Source of the DNA: Betaproteobacteria bacterium RBG_16_66_20 | Lineage (GTDB): Bacteria > Pseudomonadota > Gammaproteobacteria > Burkholderiales > SG8-39 | DNA length: 43,788 bases | Direction of reading: 5' to 3' | Assembly: GCA_001770285.1 (NCBI GenBank) | Contig: MEQQ01000065.1 | Span: 14,369 to 58,156, forward strand | Shown here: piece after piece, positions 8,497 through 17,060 of the stretch | Numbering within the stretch: the stretch's first letter is position 1 | Layout of the letters: each line of letters begins with the position of its first letter | Program-made: the position numbers and the translations under genes | The notes under the pieces: model-generated | Database searches by the model: none | What the model was told of the DNA's origin: nothing | Seen by the model: the letters and a program-made list of their open reading frames with translations, nothing else

Positions 8497-9780
8497 CTAT
8501 CCCGCGTACTTGCGCGCCGCATCGAACATGGCGCGCACGTTCGCGACCGGTGTCTCGTCCGGTATGCCGAAGGCGCAGTCGAGTATCAGCTTGCCGCCTT
8601 TGGCGAAGACGTTCTCCGCGAGATGGCGCACCGCCGCGTCCACTTCGTGCGGCTTGCCGGTGGTCATCATCGAGGGCGACAGGTTGCCGCGCAGCGCCGT
8701 CACATCGCCCAGCACTTCGAACGCCCTCACCATGTCGGTGCGCTCGAACCAGTAGATGCACTTGCCCGGCGGCACGTCGCGGATGATTTCCAGGCGCTTG
8801 GTGCAATCGGACTCCCACAGCGGCATCGGCACCAGGTCCGCCTCGATCAGGCCGATCATCACCCGGCGGAACGACGGCCACCAGAACTTGCGGAACTGCG
8901 CCTCCGACATGAAGGCGTCCGGCGCCCAGTGGGTAGGGATGAACACGATCGGATTGCCGGAAGCCTTCGCGCTCGCCACCGTCTGCCTGAGAATGAACAC
9001 CGCCGCCTTGTCGAGCGCCTCCAGCAGCTTGTCCTTGTGGCGGAACAGATCGGTCATCATGCCGCGCGCGCCGCGGAAATAGTCGGCGATGAAATCGTAG
9101 GGCGCGATCGAGGTGGCGATGTTGGTGCAGGGATAACCGAGGCCCGTCATGCGCTCGGTGAACGCGGTGTGCTGCGCGACGAAGCGGTCCACCTCCTCGG
9201 CCGCCCGCATGACGTTGGCCAGCGCCGCGCGCACGCGCGGCCGCGCAAACGGGCGGATCCCGGCGACCAGCCGGAAGTAGTGCAGCCCGGGGAAATGCGG
9301 CAGTTCCTCGAATCCCTCGAAGGCCGAGGCGACACGCGGCAGATAGTTGTGCAGATAGAAGCCGGTCGGATCGAAGATGAAATCGTCGTATTCCTCCGGC
9401 TTCATGTATTCACGGTCCAGGTACTGGAACGGCTGGTCGTCGCGCACGCCATGCCCCGGCCATTGCAGCTGCTTGAAGCCGATCGCTTCCAGCGCGCGCC
9501 CCGAGGCGCTTTGCAGCACCATCGGGTTGTAGGCTTCCGGGTCGAACTCGAGGACCGCGCGCTCGGCGATCTCGCGGGTCATTTCGTACTCGTACATCAG
9601 CTGGCGATAGGTAATGCCGGCGTACTTTGCCAGCCAGAACGTGGCGTACATGACCACCGGCATGCGCTCGGGCGTCTTGAGCGCCACGCAGTCCAGGATC
9701 CGCTGCCAGCGCCTGTCGTAGGCGGCCTTGGCCGCAGCGCCGGTCGCGGCGGCGGGCGTGCCGGGGGCCGGCGCGCTCAT
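8497..9780 (-). CDS. Uroporphyrinogen decarboxylase (UroD) family corrinoid methyltransferase
   Basis: UroD-fold features, LILDCAFGIPDETPVANVRAMFDAARKY C-terminus; ATGA overlap with corrinoid protein gene. Confidence 0.82.
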   Translation of the reverse strand: MSAPAPGTPAAATGAAAKAAYDRRWQRILDCVALKTPERMPVVMYATFWLAKYAGITYRQLMYEYEMTREIAERAVLEFDPEAYNPMVLQSASGRALEAIGFKQLQWPGHGVRDDQPFQYLDREYMKPEEYDDFIFDPTGFYLHNYLPRVASAFEGFEELPHFPGLHYFRLVAGIRPFARPRVRAALANVMRAAEEVDRFVAQHTAFTERMTGLGYPCTNIATSIAPYDFIADYFRGARGMMTDLFRHKDKLLEALDKAAVFILRQTVASAKASGNPIVFIPTHWAPDAFMSEAQFRKFWWPSFRRVMIGLIEADLVPMPLWESDCTKRLEIIRDVPPGKCIYWFERTDMVRAFEVLGDVTALRGNLSPSMMTTGKPHEVDAAVRHLAENVFAKGGKLILDCAFGIPDETPVANVRAMFDAARKYAG

Positions 9781-10439
9781 GCCGCCACCACCGCCCAGTT
9801 CTTGCAGAGCGACACCGCATCCACTGCGTTCCTGCCGAAGGCGTCGGCGCCGGTGTAGGCGCGCACCGTCTCGTCGATCTGACCGCCGCCGATCATGATT
9901 TTCATCCGCTCGCGCAGGCCCGCGGCTTCGATGGCCGCGATCGTTTCCTTCATCGATTCGAACGCGAGCGTGAGGAAACCCGAGAGTCCGACGACATCCG
10001 GTGCGTAGCCGTTGATTTCGTCGATGAACGTCTGCACCGGCACGTCGACGCCGATGTCCTTCACCTCGAAGCCGTTGATGTCGAGCATGAAGGTGACGAT
10101 GTTCTTGCCGATGTCGTGCAAATCGCCATGCACGGTGCCGATCAGCACCTTCGCCAGCTTGCGCTGTCCCCCGCCCGCGGTCTGCTTGATCAGGGGCTTG
10201 GCCACGGCGCCGATTTTCTGCAGCATCTCGCCCGCGAGCACCAGCTCGGGCAGGAAGTACTCTCCCTGGGAAAAACGCTGGCCGACGATGTCCATCGCGT
10301 TGCGGCACAGTTCGAGCACGCGCAGCGGGTCGGCGCCGTCCTCCAGCAGCATCTTGTTGGCGAGCTGCAGCGCCTCGTCCTCGCGCATGTCCGCGAGCCA
10401 TTCCATCAATTGCCTGTCCTGTTCGCTCATATCGCTCAT
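9777..10439 (-). CDS. Corrinoid (B12-binding) methyl-carrier protein, MtbC/MtaC-like
   Basis: VLIGTVHGDLHDIGKNIV (DxHxxG), VVGLSGFLTLAFESM, IMIGGGQID; helical cap domain with FLPELVLAGEML. Confidence 0.93.
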   Translation of the reverse strand: MSDMSEQDRQLMEWLADMREDEALQLANKMLLEDGADPLRVLELCRNAMDIVGQRFSQGEYFLPELVLAGEMLQKIGAVAKPLIKQTAGGGQRKLAKVLIGTVHGDLHDIGKNIVTFMLDINGFEVKDIGVDVPVQTFIDEINGYAPDVVGLSGFLTLAFESMKETIAAIEAAGLRERMKIMIGGGQIDETVRAYTGADAFGRNAVDAVSLCKNWAVVAA

Positions 10440-10464
10440 GGTCGCTCCTTTGCCAATCTGCGTT

Positions 10465-11880
10465 TCAGCCGGTCGTTCCCGCGGCGGGCGCCTGGACGCG
10501 GCCGCGCAGCCCCGACTCGGCGATGATCTCGGCCAGCACTGTCTCGTTGCGGTAGCCCATCAGGTGCACGCCGCCGACGCCTTCGATGCGCGCCAGCGCC
10601 TGGATGGTCTCGATAGCCACCCGCTTGCCCTCGGCCCTCTGGTCCGCAGCCTGGCCGATGCGCTGCAGCACCGCCTCGGGAACATGCACCCCGGGCACGC
10701 GCTGTGCCATCCGCCGCAGCGCCGCTGCGCTGCCGAGCGTGCCTACGCCCGCGATGATGGTGCAGCGCTGGTGCAGACCGCGCGCGCGCGCCTCGCGCAT
10801 GAAGGCTGCCATGCGCTCCAGGTCGAAGCAGAACTGCGTCTGAATGAAGCGCGCTCCGGCGTCGACCTTGCGCTCCAGATTCGCGACGCGCTCGTGAAAC
10901 GGCGGCGCAAAGGGATTCGCAGTCGCGCCCAGAAACAGGTTCGGCGCGGCCTCGAGCTTCCGGCCCGAGGCAAACGCGCCCTGCTCGCGCATCCGGCGCG
11001 CGATCCCGAGAAGCGTCACCGCGTCCAGATCGAACACCGGCTTCGCTTCCGGCTGGTCGCCCTGGCTGACGTCGTCGCCGGTAAGGCACAGGATGTTCTG
11101 CACGCCGAGCGCCGCCGCGCCGAGCAGATCGCCCTGGATCGCGATCCGGTTGCGATCGCGGCAAGCCACCTGGTAGATCGGGATGTCGCCGTGCGCGGCA
11201 AGCAGCGCGGACGCGGCGACACTCGACATGTGGCAGTTGCCGCCGGCGCCGTCGGTGACGTTGATGGCGTCCACCAGGCCGCGGAAGCGGGCCGCGCGCG
11301 CGAGGAATCCGGCGGGCGCGGCCGAATCCGGCGGCGCCAGCTCGACGGTGACCACGAATCGGTCGGCGCATGCGCGTTCGAACGCTTCCCGCGGGTGCGC
11401 GATCCCGGGGTCGGTGCGCGGCGCCGCGCTCGGCGCCGCCTCGGGGAAAATGACCGGAACCCAGGAAGACCGGCCGCTTCGCGTGTGATCCAGCGGCGCA
11501 ATCGCCGCATCGGGGGCCACCGCAAGCGGCGCAATCCGTTTCCTGCCCTCTTCGGCATCCAGCCAGACGCAGCGCATCTGCGGGATCACTTCGCATCCGC
11601 CATCGGGCCGCACCCCGCCGCAGGGACCGTTGCGCAGCTGCTTGGCGCAATTCATCGGGCACGCCATGCCGGTGGCCGAGAGCACGCAATCGCCGCACAT
11701 GCGGCAGTCGAACAGGAACTGCTTGGCGGCGCGCTCGATCGGGCGCACGGCGGCCTCGGCCCCCGCGCGGCCGAGAAGGCGAGCGAGCGGGGCGAGCCGG
11801 GGCGCGAGGCGCGCGAAAAGGCCGTAGGCGCGGCTCAAGCCCCTGGCGTGGCGGACCGACCAGAGGCGCGCTGCGTGCAT
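10465..11880 (-). CDS. Fused MetV-type (MTHFR_C zinc) + MetF-type methylenetetrahydrofolate reductase
   Basis: N-term CRMCGDCVLSATGMACPMNCAKQLRNGPCGGVRPDGGCEV; C-term MetF barrel (VTVELAPPDS, NVTDGAGGNCHMSS, ILCLTGDD, FIQTQFCFDLERM). Confidence 0.9.
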   Translation of the reverse strand: MHAARLWSVRHARGLSRAYGLFARLAPRLAPLARLLGRAGAEAAVRPIERAAKQFLFDCRMCGDCVLSATGMACPMNCAKQLRNGPCGGVRPDGGCEVIPQMRCVWLDAEEGRKRIAPLAVAPDAAIAPLDHTRSGRSSWVPVIFPEAAPSAAPRTDPGIAHPREAFERACADRFVVTVELAPPDSAAPAGFLARAARFRGLVDAINVTDGAGGNCHMSSVAASALLAAHGDIPIYQVACRDRNRIAIQGDLLGAAALGVQNILCLTGDDVSQGDQPEAKPVFDLDAVTLLGIARRMREQGAFASGRKLEAAPNLFLGATANPFAPPFHERVANLERKVDAGARFIQTQFCFDLERMAAFMREARARGLHQRCTIIAGVGTLGSAAALRRMAQRVPGVHVPEAVLQRIGQAADQRAEGKRVAIETIQALARIEGVGGVHLMGYRNETVLAEIIAESGLRGRVQAPAAGTTG

Positions 11881-11881
11881 C

Positions 11882-12640
11882 TCAGCTGCGGCCGCGCCGG
11901 CGGATCAGCGGCGCGCCGACGACCTGCTCGAGCGCATCGCTGTTGCGCAGGGCGAGCTCGAGATTCTTGCGCGCGATGCGTGCGTGTTCGCGCACCAGCG
12001 GCTCCACCCGGGCGCTCGAGCGCGCCTCGAGCGCGCCGAGTATCTCGTGGTGCTGCAGTTGCGCGGTCTTCAGGATCTGCAGCGACTCCGGAATCTTGGC
12101 CTGTGCGGAGACGAAAGCGTCCGGGGCAGCGAACGGCAGCGAAACCACCCGCGCCAGGGCGCGCGCCACCATCGTGCTTCCCGAGGCCTCCAGCAGCAAG
12201 GCGTGAAAGCGCGAGTTGAGCTCGCTGTAGCGCACGAGGTGGCCGTCTCCGGGACGGGCGCCTGCGAGCACGGCGTCGATCCCGGCCAGGCAGTGCCGCA
12301 GCTGTTCCAGTATCGGTTGCGGCACGCCGCGTTCCGCCGCGATGCGTGCCGCCAGGCCTTCGAGGGTTCCCCGCACCTCGATCGCATCGAAGATTTCGGC
12401 TTCGCTGAAATTCCGCACCAGATAGCCGTTGGACTGCGTCGGCTCGAGCAGGCCTTCCTCGGCGAGCTTCTGCAGTGCGGCGCGCACGGGAGTGCGCGAT
12501 ACGCCGAGCAGGTCTACGAGGCCGAGCTCCGTGAGGCGCTCTCCGGCCCGCAACTTGCCGCGCAGCACCTGATCGCGGATGCCGAGAACTGCCCGCTCGG
12601 TCAGCGAAGCGTCGCGTACCAGCGCCACCGGGTCGGCCAT
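11882..12640 (-). CDS. GntR family (FCD subfamily) transcriptional regulator
   Basis: LRAGERLTELGLVDLLGVSRTPVRAALQKLAEEGLLEP wHTH; FCD-like C-terminal domain; SD AAGGAGG upstream of ATG 12640. Confidence 0.9.
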   Translation of the reverse strand: MADPVALVRDASLTERAVLGIRDQVLRGKLRAGERLTELGLVDLLGVSRTPVRAALQKLAEEGLLEPTQSNGYLVRNFSEAEIFDAIEVRGTLEGLAARIAAERGVPQPILEQLRHCLAGIDAVLAGARPGDGHLVRYSELNSRFHALLLEASGSTMVARALARVVSLPFAAPDAFVSAQAKIPESLQILKTAQLQHHEILGALEARSSARVEPLVREHARIARKNLELALRNSDALEQVVGAPLIRRRGRS

Positions 12641-12677
12641 CGGAATTCCTCCTTGCCTAGCGTCTGCTTGGATACGA

Positions 12678-12706
12678 TGTATACAAAGCACCAAGTCGGA
12701 TGACAA
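12678..12706 (-). promoter_or_regulatory. Promoter of the GntR/corrinoid operon with operator on -10
   Basis: Minus strand TTGTCA (12706-12701), 17-nt spacer, TATACA (12683-12678); palindrome TGTATACA 12678-12685 overlaps the -10. Confidence 0.65.
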
Positions 12707-12838
12707 TGGGAATCTCGTGGCTTGATGCCGCTAATCGCATCCGGTTTGATCTAAGTCAGTTCAAACAGGGGATTACAGGGCAGCGCCGGCGCCAAACGCC
12801 CGATTGCCGGTAGTCGTTCAGAGAGGGACACCTCTGCG

Positions 12839-12849
12839 TTGTATACATC
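12839..12849. promoter_or_regulatory. Second copy of the GntR-type operator (TTGTATACATC)
   Basis: Exact reverse complement of GATGTATACAA at 12676-12686; TGTATACA core at 12840-12847. Confidence 0.6.
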
Positions 12850-12861
12850 TTTGCCCATGTT

Positions 12862-14484
12862 TCAGGCTGTAGCCCCCGGCGCGCGCAGCAGGTAGCGCTG
12901 CAGCTTGCCGGTCTCCGTGCGCGGCAGGCTGCTGGCGAATTCAATGGCGCGCGGGTACTTGTAGGGCGCGATGCGCTGCTTGACGAAGTCCTGCAGCTCC
13001 TTGGCGAGCGCAGCGTCCGCGGCGCGCCCCTTGCGCGCAACGACGTAGGCCTTGACGATTGCGCCGCGCTTCTCGTCCGGCCAGCCGACCGCGGCGCAAT
13101 CGACGACGTCCGGATGCAGCAGCAGGGCCGACTCGATTTCAGGCCCGGCGATGTTGTAGCCGGCCGAAATGATCATGTCGTCGGTGCGCGACTGATAGTA
13201 GTAATAGCCGTCGCCGTCCGCCAGGTAGGCGTCGCCGGTCAGGTTCCAGCCGTTGGCGACGTATTCCTTCTGCCGTTCGTCGGCGAGATAACGGCAACCG
13301 GTGGGACCCTTCACCGCGAGCCTGCCGATGACGCCGGGCGCGCACGGCTCGCCGTCCTGGTCCAGCACGGCCGCGCGGTATCCCGGGATCGCCTTGCCCG
13401 TGGCACCCGGCCGGATATCCTTGCCTGCCGCGGAGATGAAGATGTAGAGCATTTCCGAGGAGCCGATGCCGTCGATGATCTGCACGCCGGTTGCGCGCTC
13501 CCATGCCTGGCGCGTCGGCACCGGCAGCGCCTCGCCCGCCGAGATGCAGGTACGCAAAGCGCCGAGCTCGTAGCCGGCGGCGTGCTCGGCGAGCGCGTGA
13601 TACAGGGTCGGGCCGGTAAACAGCACGTTGGCGCGCGAACGGCTCAGGGTTTCGAGCAGCGTTTCCGCCGTGTGTTGCTCGACCAGAAACGTCGCCGCGC
13701 CCGCGTACAGCGGGAAGTGCAGCAGGCCGCCCAGGCCGTAGGTGAAGGCGATGGACGGCGAACCCGCTACCAGGTCGCCGCTGCGCAGCCCGACGATGTG
13801 GCGCGGGAAGCACTCGCAGGTCGCGATCACGTCGCGATGAAAATGCATCGTGCCCTTGGGCACGCCGGTGGTCCCCGAGGTGAAGGCGATCAGCGCGACG
13901 TCGTCCGCCGCCGTATTCACATTGTCGAACGCCACGGGCTTGCCGCGCGCCGCGCACTCGACCGAACCGGCGGCGGCGTCGCCGAAATAGCCCACGCAGC
14001 GCAGCATCGGGCTTTGCGACCGCGCCGCTTCGAGCTCCTCGCGCAACCGCGAGTCGCAGAGCGCATGCGAGATCTGCGCCTTGCGCAGGACCTGCACCAG
14101 TTCGGTCGCACGCAGCATCGGCAGCGTCGGCACCGGCACCGCGCCCGCCTTCAGCGTCGCGAACCAGCACGCCGCCAGCATCGGGTTGTTCGGCGAACGC
14201 AGCAGCACGCGGTTGCCCGGCACCAGGCCCATGTCCTCGACCAGGAGGTGCGCGATCCGGTTCGCCTGCGAAAGGAGTTCCCGGTAGGTCCAGGTCTCGC
14301 CCGGCGTGACGATCGCCGGCCGCGAGCCGTGCACGCCCAGCGCCTGCCGGTCGAGGATCAGGCCGGCGCAGTTGAGCCGCTCGGGAAACTGCAGCTCGGG
14401 CAGCTCGAACAGGAACTCGGGCCATTGCGCCGGCGGCGGAAGATGGTCGCGCGCAAAACCGTCGACGTGCGCCGTCGGGTGCAT
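12862..14484 (-). CDS. Aryl-CoA ligase (benzoate / 2-aminobenzoate-CoA ligase family AMP-dependent synthetase)
   Basis: AFTSGTTGVPKGTMHFHRD, GIGSSEMLYIFIS, TGDAYLADGDGYYYYQSRTDDMI, KRGAIVKAYVV. Start 14484 (MHPTAH) or 14499. Confidence 0.85.
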   Translation of the reverse strand: MHPTAHVDGFARDHLPPPAQWPEFLFELPELQFPERLNCAGLILDRQALGVHGSRPAIVTPGETWTYRELLSQANRIAHLLVEDMGLVPGNRVLLRSPNNPMLAACWFATLKAGAVPVPTLPMLRATELVQVLRKAQISHALCDSRLREELEAARSQSPMLRCVGYFGDAAAGSVECAARGKPVAFDNVNTAADDVALIAFTSGTTGVPKGTMHFHRDVIATCECFPRHIVGLRSGDLVAGSPSIAFTYGLGGLLHFPLYAGAATFLVEQHTAETLLETLSRSRANVLFTGPTLYHALAEHAAGYELGALRTCISAGEALPVPTRQAWERATGVQIIDGIGSSEMLYIFISAAGKDIRPGATGKAIPGYRAAVLDQDGEPCAPGVIGRLAVKGPTGCRYLADERQKEYVANGWNLTGDAYLADGDGYYYYQSRTDDMIISAGYNIAGPEIESALLLHPDVVDCAAVGWPDEKRGAIVKAYVVARKGRAADAALAKELQDFVKQRIAPYKYPRAIEFASSLPRTETGKLQRYLLRAPGATA

Positions 14485-14486
14485 AA

Positions 14487-14504
14487 AATGAATGATCATT
14501 CATT
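14487..14504. promoter_or_regulatory. Perfect 18-bp palindrome AATGAATGATCATTCATT, probable TetR operator at ligase promoter
   Basis: Perfect inverted repeat adjacent to ligase start; minus-strand TTGACA (14520-14515) 17 nt from it. Confidence 0.65.
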
Positions 14505-14592
14505 CATATCTTGGTGTCAAGTCCGCGCGCGGGGCTCCCCGATATGCTATGGGCTTGACAAGCCTGGCCGCTTCGGCCACACTCATATTTGA

Positions 14593-15384
14593 GTGAATAG
14601 TCATTCAGTCTTGGAGCCTAGCGGGCTGCGCCTCGAGGTCGGCGGCGGGGTGGCGCGGCTCACCCTGGACCGGCCGCCGGTCAACGCCATCGGCGAAGCC
14701 TGGCTGGGCGAGTTCCACCGCTGCCTGGACCAACTCGCGGCGCGCAGCGACTGGCAGCTGCTGCACCTTCGCAGCGCACAAAAGGCCTTCTGTGCCGGGG
14801 CCGACCTGGCGGAGATGCGCGCCCGCCTCGCCTCGCCGCAGGGCGTCGAATCAATGGTGGACGTCGCGGCCGGAATGCAGAGGCTTTTTGCGCGGCTCGA
14901 GGCCCTGCCGCAGGTGACCCTGGCCGAGATCGGCGGCGCCGCGCTCGGCGGCGGGCTCGAGCTCGCCCTCGCCTGCGACCTGCGCATTGCGGCCAATGAA
15001 GCGAAGATCGGCTTGCCGGAGGTACGCCTGGGCCTGGTCCCCGGCGCGGGCGGCACCCAGCGGCTCACGCGCCTGGCGGGACGCGCAACCGCATTGCGGC
15101 TGATCCTCACGGGCGAGACGCTCGACGGCGCCGGCGCCGAGGCGCTGGGCCTGGTGCACTGGGCGCTGCCCCGCTCCGAGCTTGCCGCGCGCGCCGCCGA
15201 CATTGCGGCCCGCGCCGCAGCATCGCCCCGCGAGGCCCTTGCTGCCTGCAAGAGCTGCATTGCGGCAGCCGACGATCCGGCGCGCGACGGCTACGCCGAG
15301 GAACTCACCCAGTCGCGCCGCCTGTACGCGAGCGAAGCGACGCGTGGGCTGGTCGGCGCGTTCCTCTCGGGTGCAGCCCACTGA
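14593..15384 (+). CDS. Enoyl-CoA hydratase/isomerase (crotonase)
   Basis: AGADLAEMRARL, EIGGAALGGGLELALACDLRIAANEAKIGLPEVRLGLVPGAGGTQRLTRL. Confidence 0.9.
   Translation: MNSHSVLEPSGLRLEVGGGVARLTLDRPPVNAIGEAWLGEFHRCLDQLAARSDWQLLHLRSAQKAFCAGADLAEMRARLASPQGVESMVDVAAGMQRLFARLEALPQVTLAEIGGAALGGGLELALACDLRIAANEAKIGLPEVRLGLVPGAGGTQRLTRLAGRATALRLILTGETLDGAGAEALGLVHWALPRSELAARAADIAARAAASPREALAACKSCIAAADDPARDGYAEELTQSRRLYASEATRGLVGAFLSGAAH
14594..14607. promoter_or_regulatory. Second probable TetR operator TGAATAGTCATTCA
   Basis: 12/14 identical to TGAATGATCATTCA at 14489-14502; overlaps GTG start region; TTGACA at 14555-14560 upstream. Confidence 0.55.
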
Positions 15385-15404
15385 ATCATGACTAGGAGAC
15401 TGCA

Positions 15405-16160
15405 ATGAGCGATATGAGGCTGGACGGCAAGACCGCAGTGGTGACCGGGGGCGCCTCCGGAATCGGCAAGGCGACCGCGCTCGAGATGGCGCGCGCCGGC
15501 GCGCGGGTGATCGTCGCCGACGTCAACGAAGAAGGCGGCGCGGCGGCGCAGCGTGAAGCCGAAGGCATGGGTCTGAAGCTGGAATACATGAAGCTGGATC
15601 TCACCGACCCGCAGTCGATCGACCGTTTTTCGGCCCAGGTGCTGGAACGCTGCGGGCGCGTCGATGTGCTGGCGAACGTGGCGGGCTGGGGGAAGGTCCA
15701 GCCGTTCGTCGAGAACACGCCCGAGTTCTGGGAGCGCGTGCTGGCGGTCAATCTGACCGGCCCGGTGCGCCTGACGCAGAAGCTGCTGCCCAAGATGATG
15801 GAAGCGCGCGCCGGCAAGATCGTCAATGTCTCGAGCGACGCCGGGCGCGTCGGCAGCCTCGGCGAAACCATGTACTCCGCAGCCAAGGGCGGCATGATCG
15901 CGTTCACGAAATCGCTCGCGCGCGAGGCGGCGCGGGGCGGGGTCAATGTCAACTGCGTCTGCCCCGGGCCCACGGATACGCCGCTGATGCAGGCGGTGCC
16001 GGAGAAATTCCGCGAAGCCTTCGTCAAGGCGATCCCGTTCCGCCGCATCGGCAAGCCGCAGGAAGTCGCCGACGCGATCCTGTTTTTCGCCAGCGCCCGC
16101 TCCGACTACGTCACCGGCCAGGTGCTCAGCGTGAGCGGCGGGCTGACGCTCGCGGGCTAA
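15405..16160 (+). CDS. Short-chain dehydrogenase/reductase (SDR)
   Basis: [28 protein letters not shown] catalytic motif, [13 protein letters not shown]. Confidence 0.92.
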   Translation: MSDMRLDGKTAVVTGGASGIGKATALEMARAGARVIVADVNEEGGAAAQREAEGMGLKLEYMKLDLTDPQSIDRFSAQVLERCGRVDVLANVAGWGKVQPFVENTPEFWERVLAVNLTGPVRLTQKLLPKMMEARAGKIVNVSSDAGRVGSLGETMYSAAKGGMIAFTKSLAREAARGGVNVNCVCPGPTDTPLMQAVPEKFREAFVKAIPFRRIGKPQEVADAILFFASARSDYVTGQVLSVSGGLTLAG

Positions 16161-16192
16161 ACCCTACCCTTCCAGACAGAGAGGAATCCCAG

Positions 16193-17047
16193 ATGCAAAC
16201 CCAAGACCGGTTCAGGCCCGCGGGCCTGGATTTCAATAATTTCAAGCCCAAACACTTCCTCTGGCAGCTGGAGGGCAAGGTGGCGACGATCACGCTCAAC
16301 CGCCCCGAGCGCAAGAATCCCCTGACGCTCGAGTCCTACGCCGAGCTGCGCGACCTGTTCCGCAACCTGACCTACGCGAACGAGGTCAAGAGCGTGGTGC
16401 TGAACGGCGCCGGCGGCAACTTCTGCTCCGGCGGCGACGTGCACGAGATCATCGGGCCGCTGGTGGCGATGCAGGAAGCCGACGACATGGGCGGGCTGCT
16501 CGCCTTCACGCGCATGACCGGCGACCTGGTGAAGGCGATGCGCAACTGCCCGCAGCCGATCGTCTGCGCGGTCGACGGCATCTGCGCCGGCGCCGGCGCG
16601 ATCCTCGCCATGGCTTCCGACCTGCGCTACGGAACGGCCGCGAGCAAGGTGGCGTTCCTGTTCGTCAGGGTCGGCCTGGCGGGCGCGGACATGGGCGCCT
16701 GCAACATGCTGCCGCGGATCATCGGCGCAGGGCGCGCCGCGGAACTGCTGTATACGGGCCGCGCGATGGACGGCGCGGAAGCCGAGCGCTGGGGCTTCTA
16801 CAACAAGGTCTGCGCTTCCGGGGAGCTGCTCGCCCAGGCGCAGGCGCTCGCGAAATCCCTCGCCGATGGGCCGACCTTCGCCAATGCCATGACCAAGCGC
16901 TGCATCCACCAGGAGTGGAGCATGGGGATCGACGATTCGATCGAGGCGGAGGCGCAGGCGCAGGCAATCTGCATGCAGACGCGCGACTACGGCCGCGCCT
17001 ACCGCGCTTTCGTCAAGAAGGAAAAACCGCAGTTCGAGGGCAACTGA
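16193..17047 (+). CDS. Enoyl-CoA hydratase family protein
   Basis: [55 protein letters not shown]. Confidence 0.9.
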   Translation: MQTQDRFRPAGLDFNNFKPKHFLWQLEGKVATITLNRPERKNPLTLESYAELRDLFRNLTYANEVKSVVLNGAGGNFCSGGDVHEIIGPLVAMQEADDMGGLLAFTRMTGDLVKAMRNCPQPIVCAVDGICAGAGAILAMASDLRYGTAASKVAFLFVRVGLAGADMGACNMLPRIIGAGRAAELLYTGRAMDGAEAERWGFYNKVCASGELLAQAQALAKSLADGPTFANAMTKRCIHQEWSMGIDDSIEAEAQAQAICMQTRDYGRAYRAFVKKEKPQFEGN

Positions 17048-17060
17048 GGACCGGGGCGCG

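Noticed and set aside
8053-9858. 601-aa plus-strand ORF antisense to the UroD-type gene
   Set aside because: No recognisable domain; composition typical of a shadow ORF.
10012-12219. 735-aa plus-strand ORF antisense to the corrinoid/MetF genes
   Set aside because: Low-complexity Arg/Ala/His-rich translation typical of antisense frames in GC-rich DNA; minus-strand genes have clear family motifs.
12746-12759. TTGATCTAAGTCAG as a possible FNR box upstream of the corrinoid operon
   Set aside because: Second half-site is degenerate and no -10-like hexamer sits at the 31-bp spacing seen for sites A-D.
13114-14592. 492-aa plus-strand ORF antisense to the CoA ligase
   Set aside because: Arg/His/Gln-rich shadow frame; opposite strand encodes a canonical AMP-binding enzyme.
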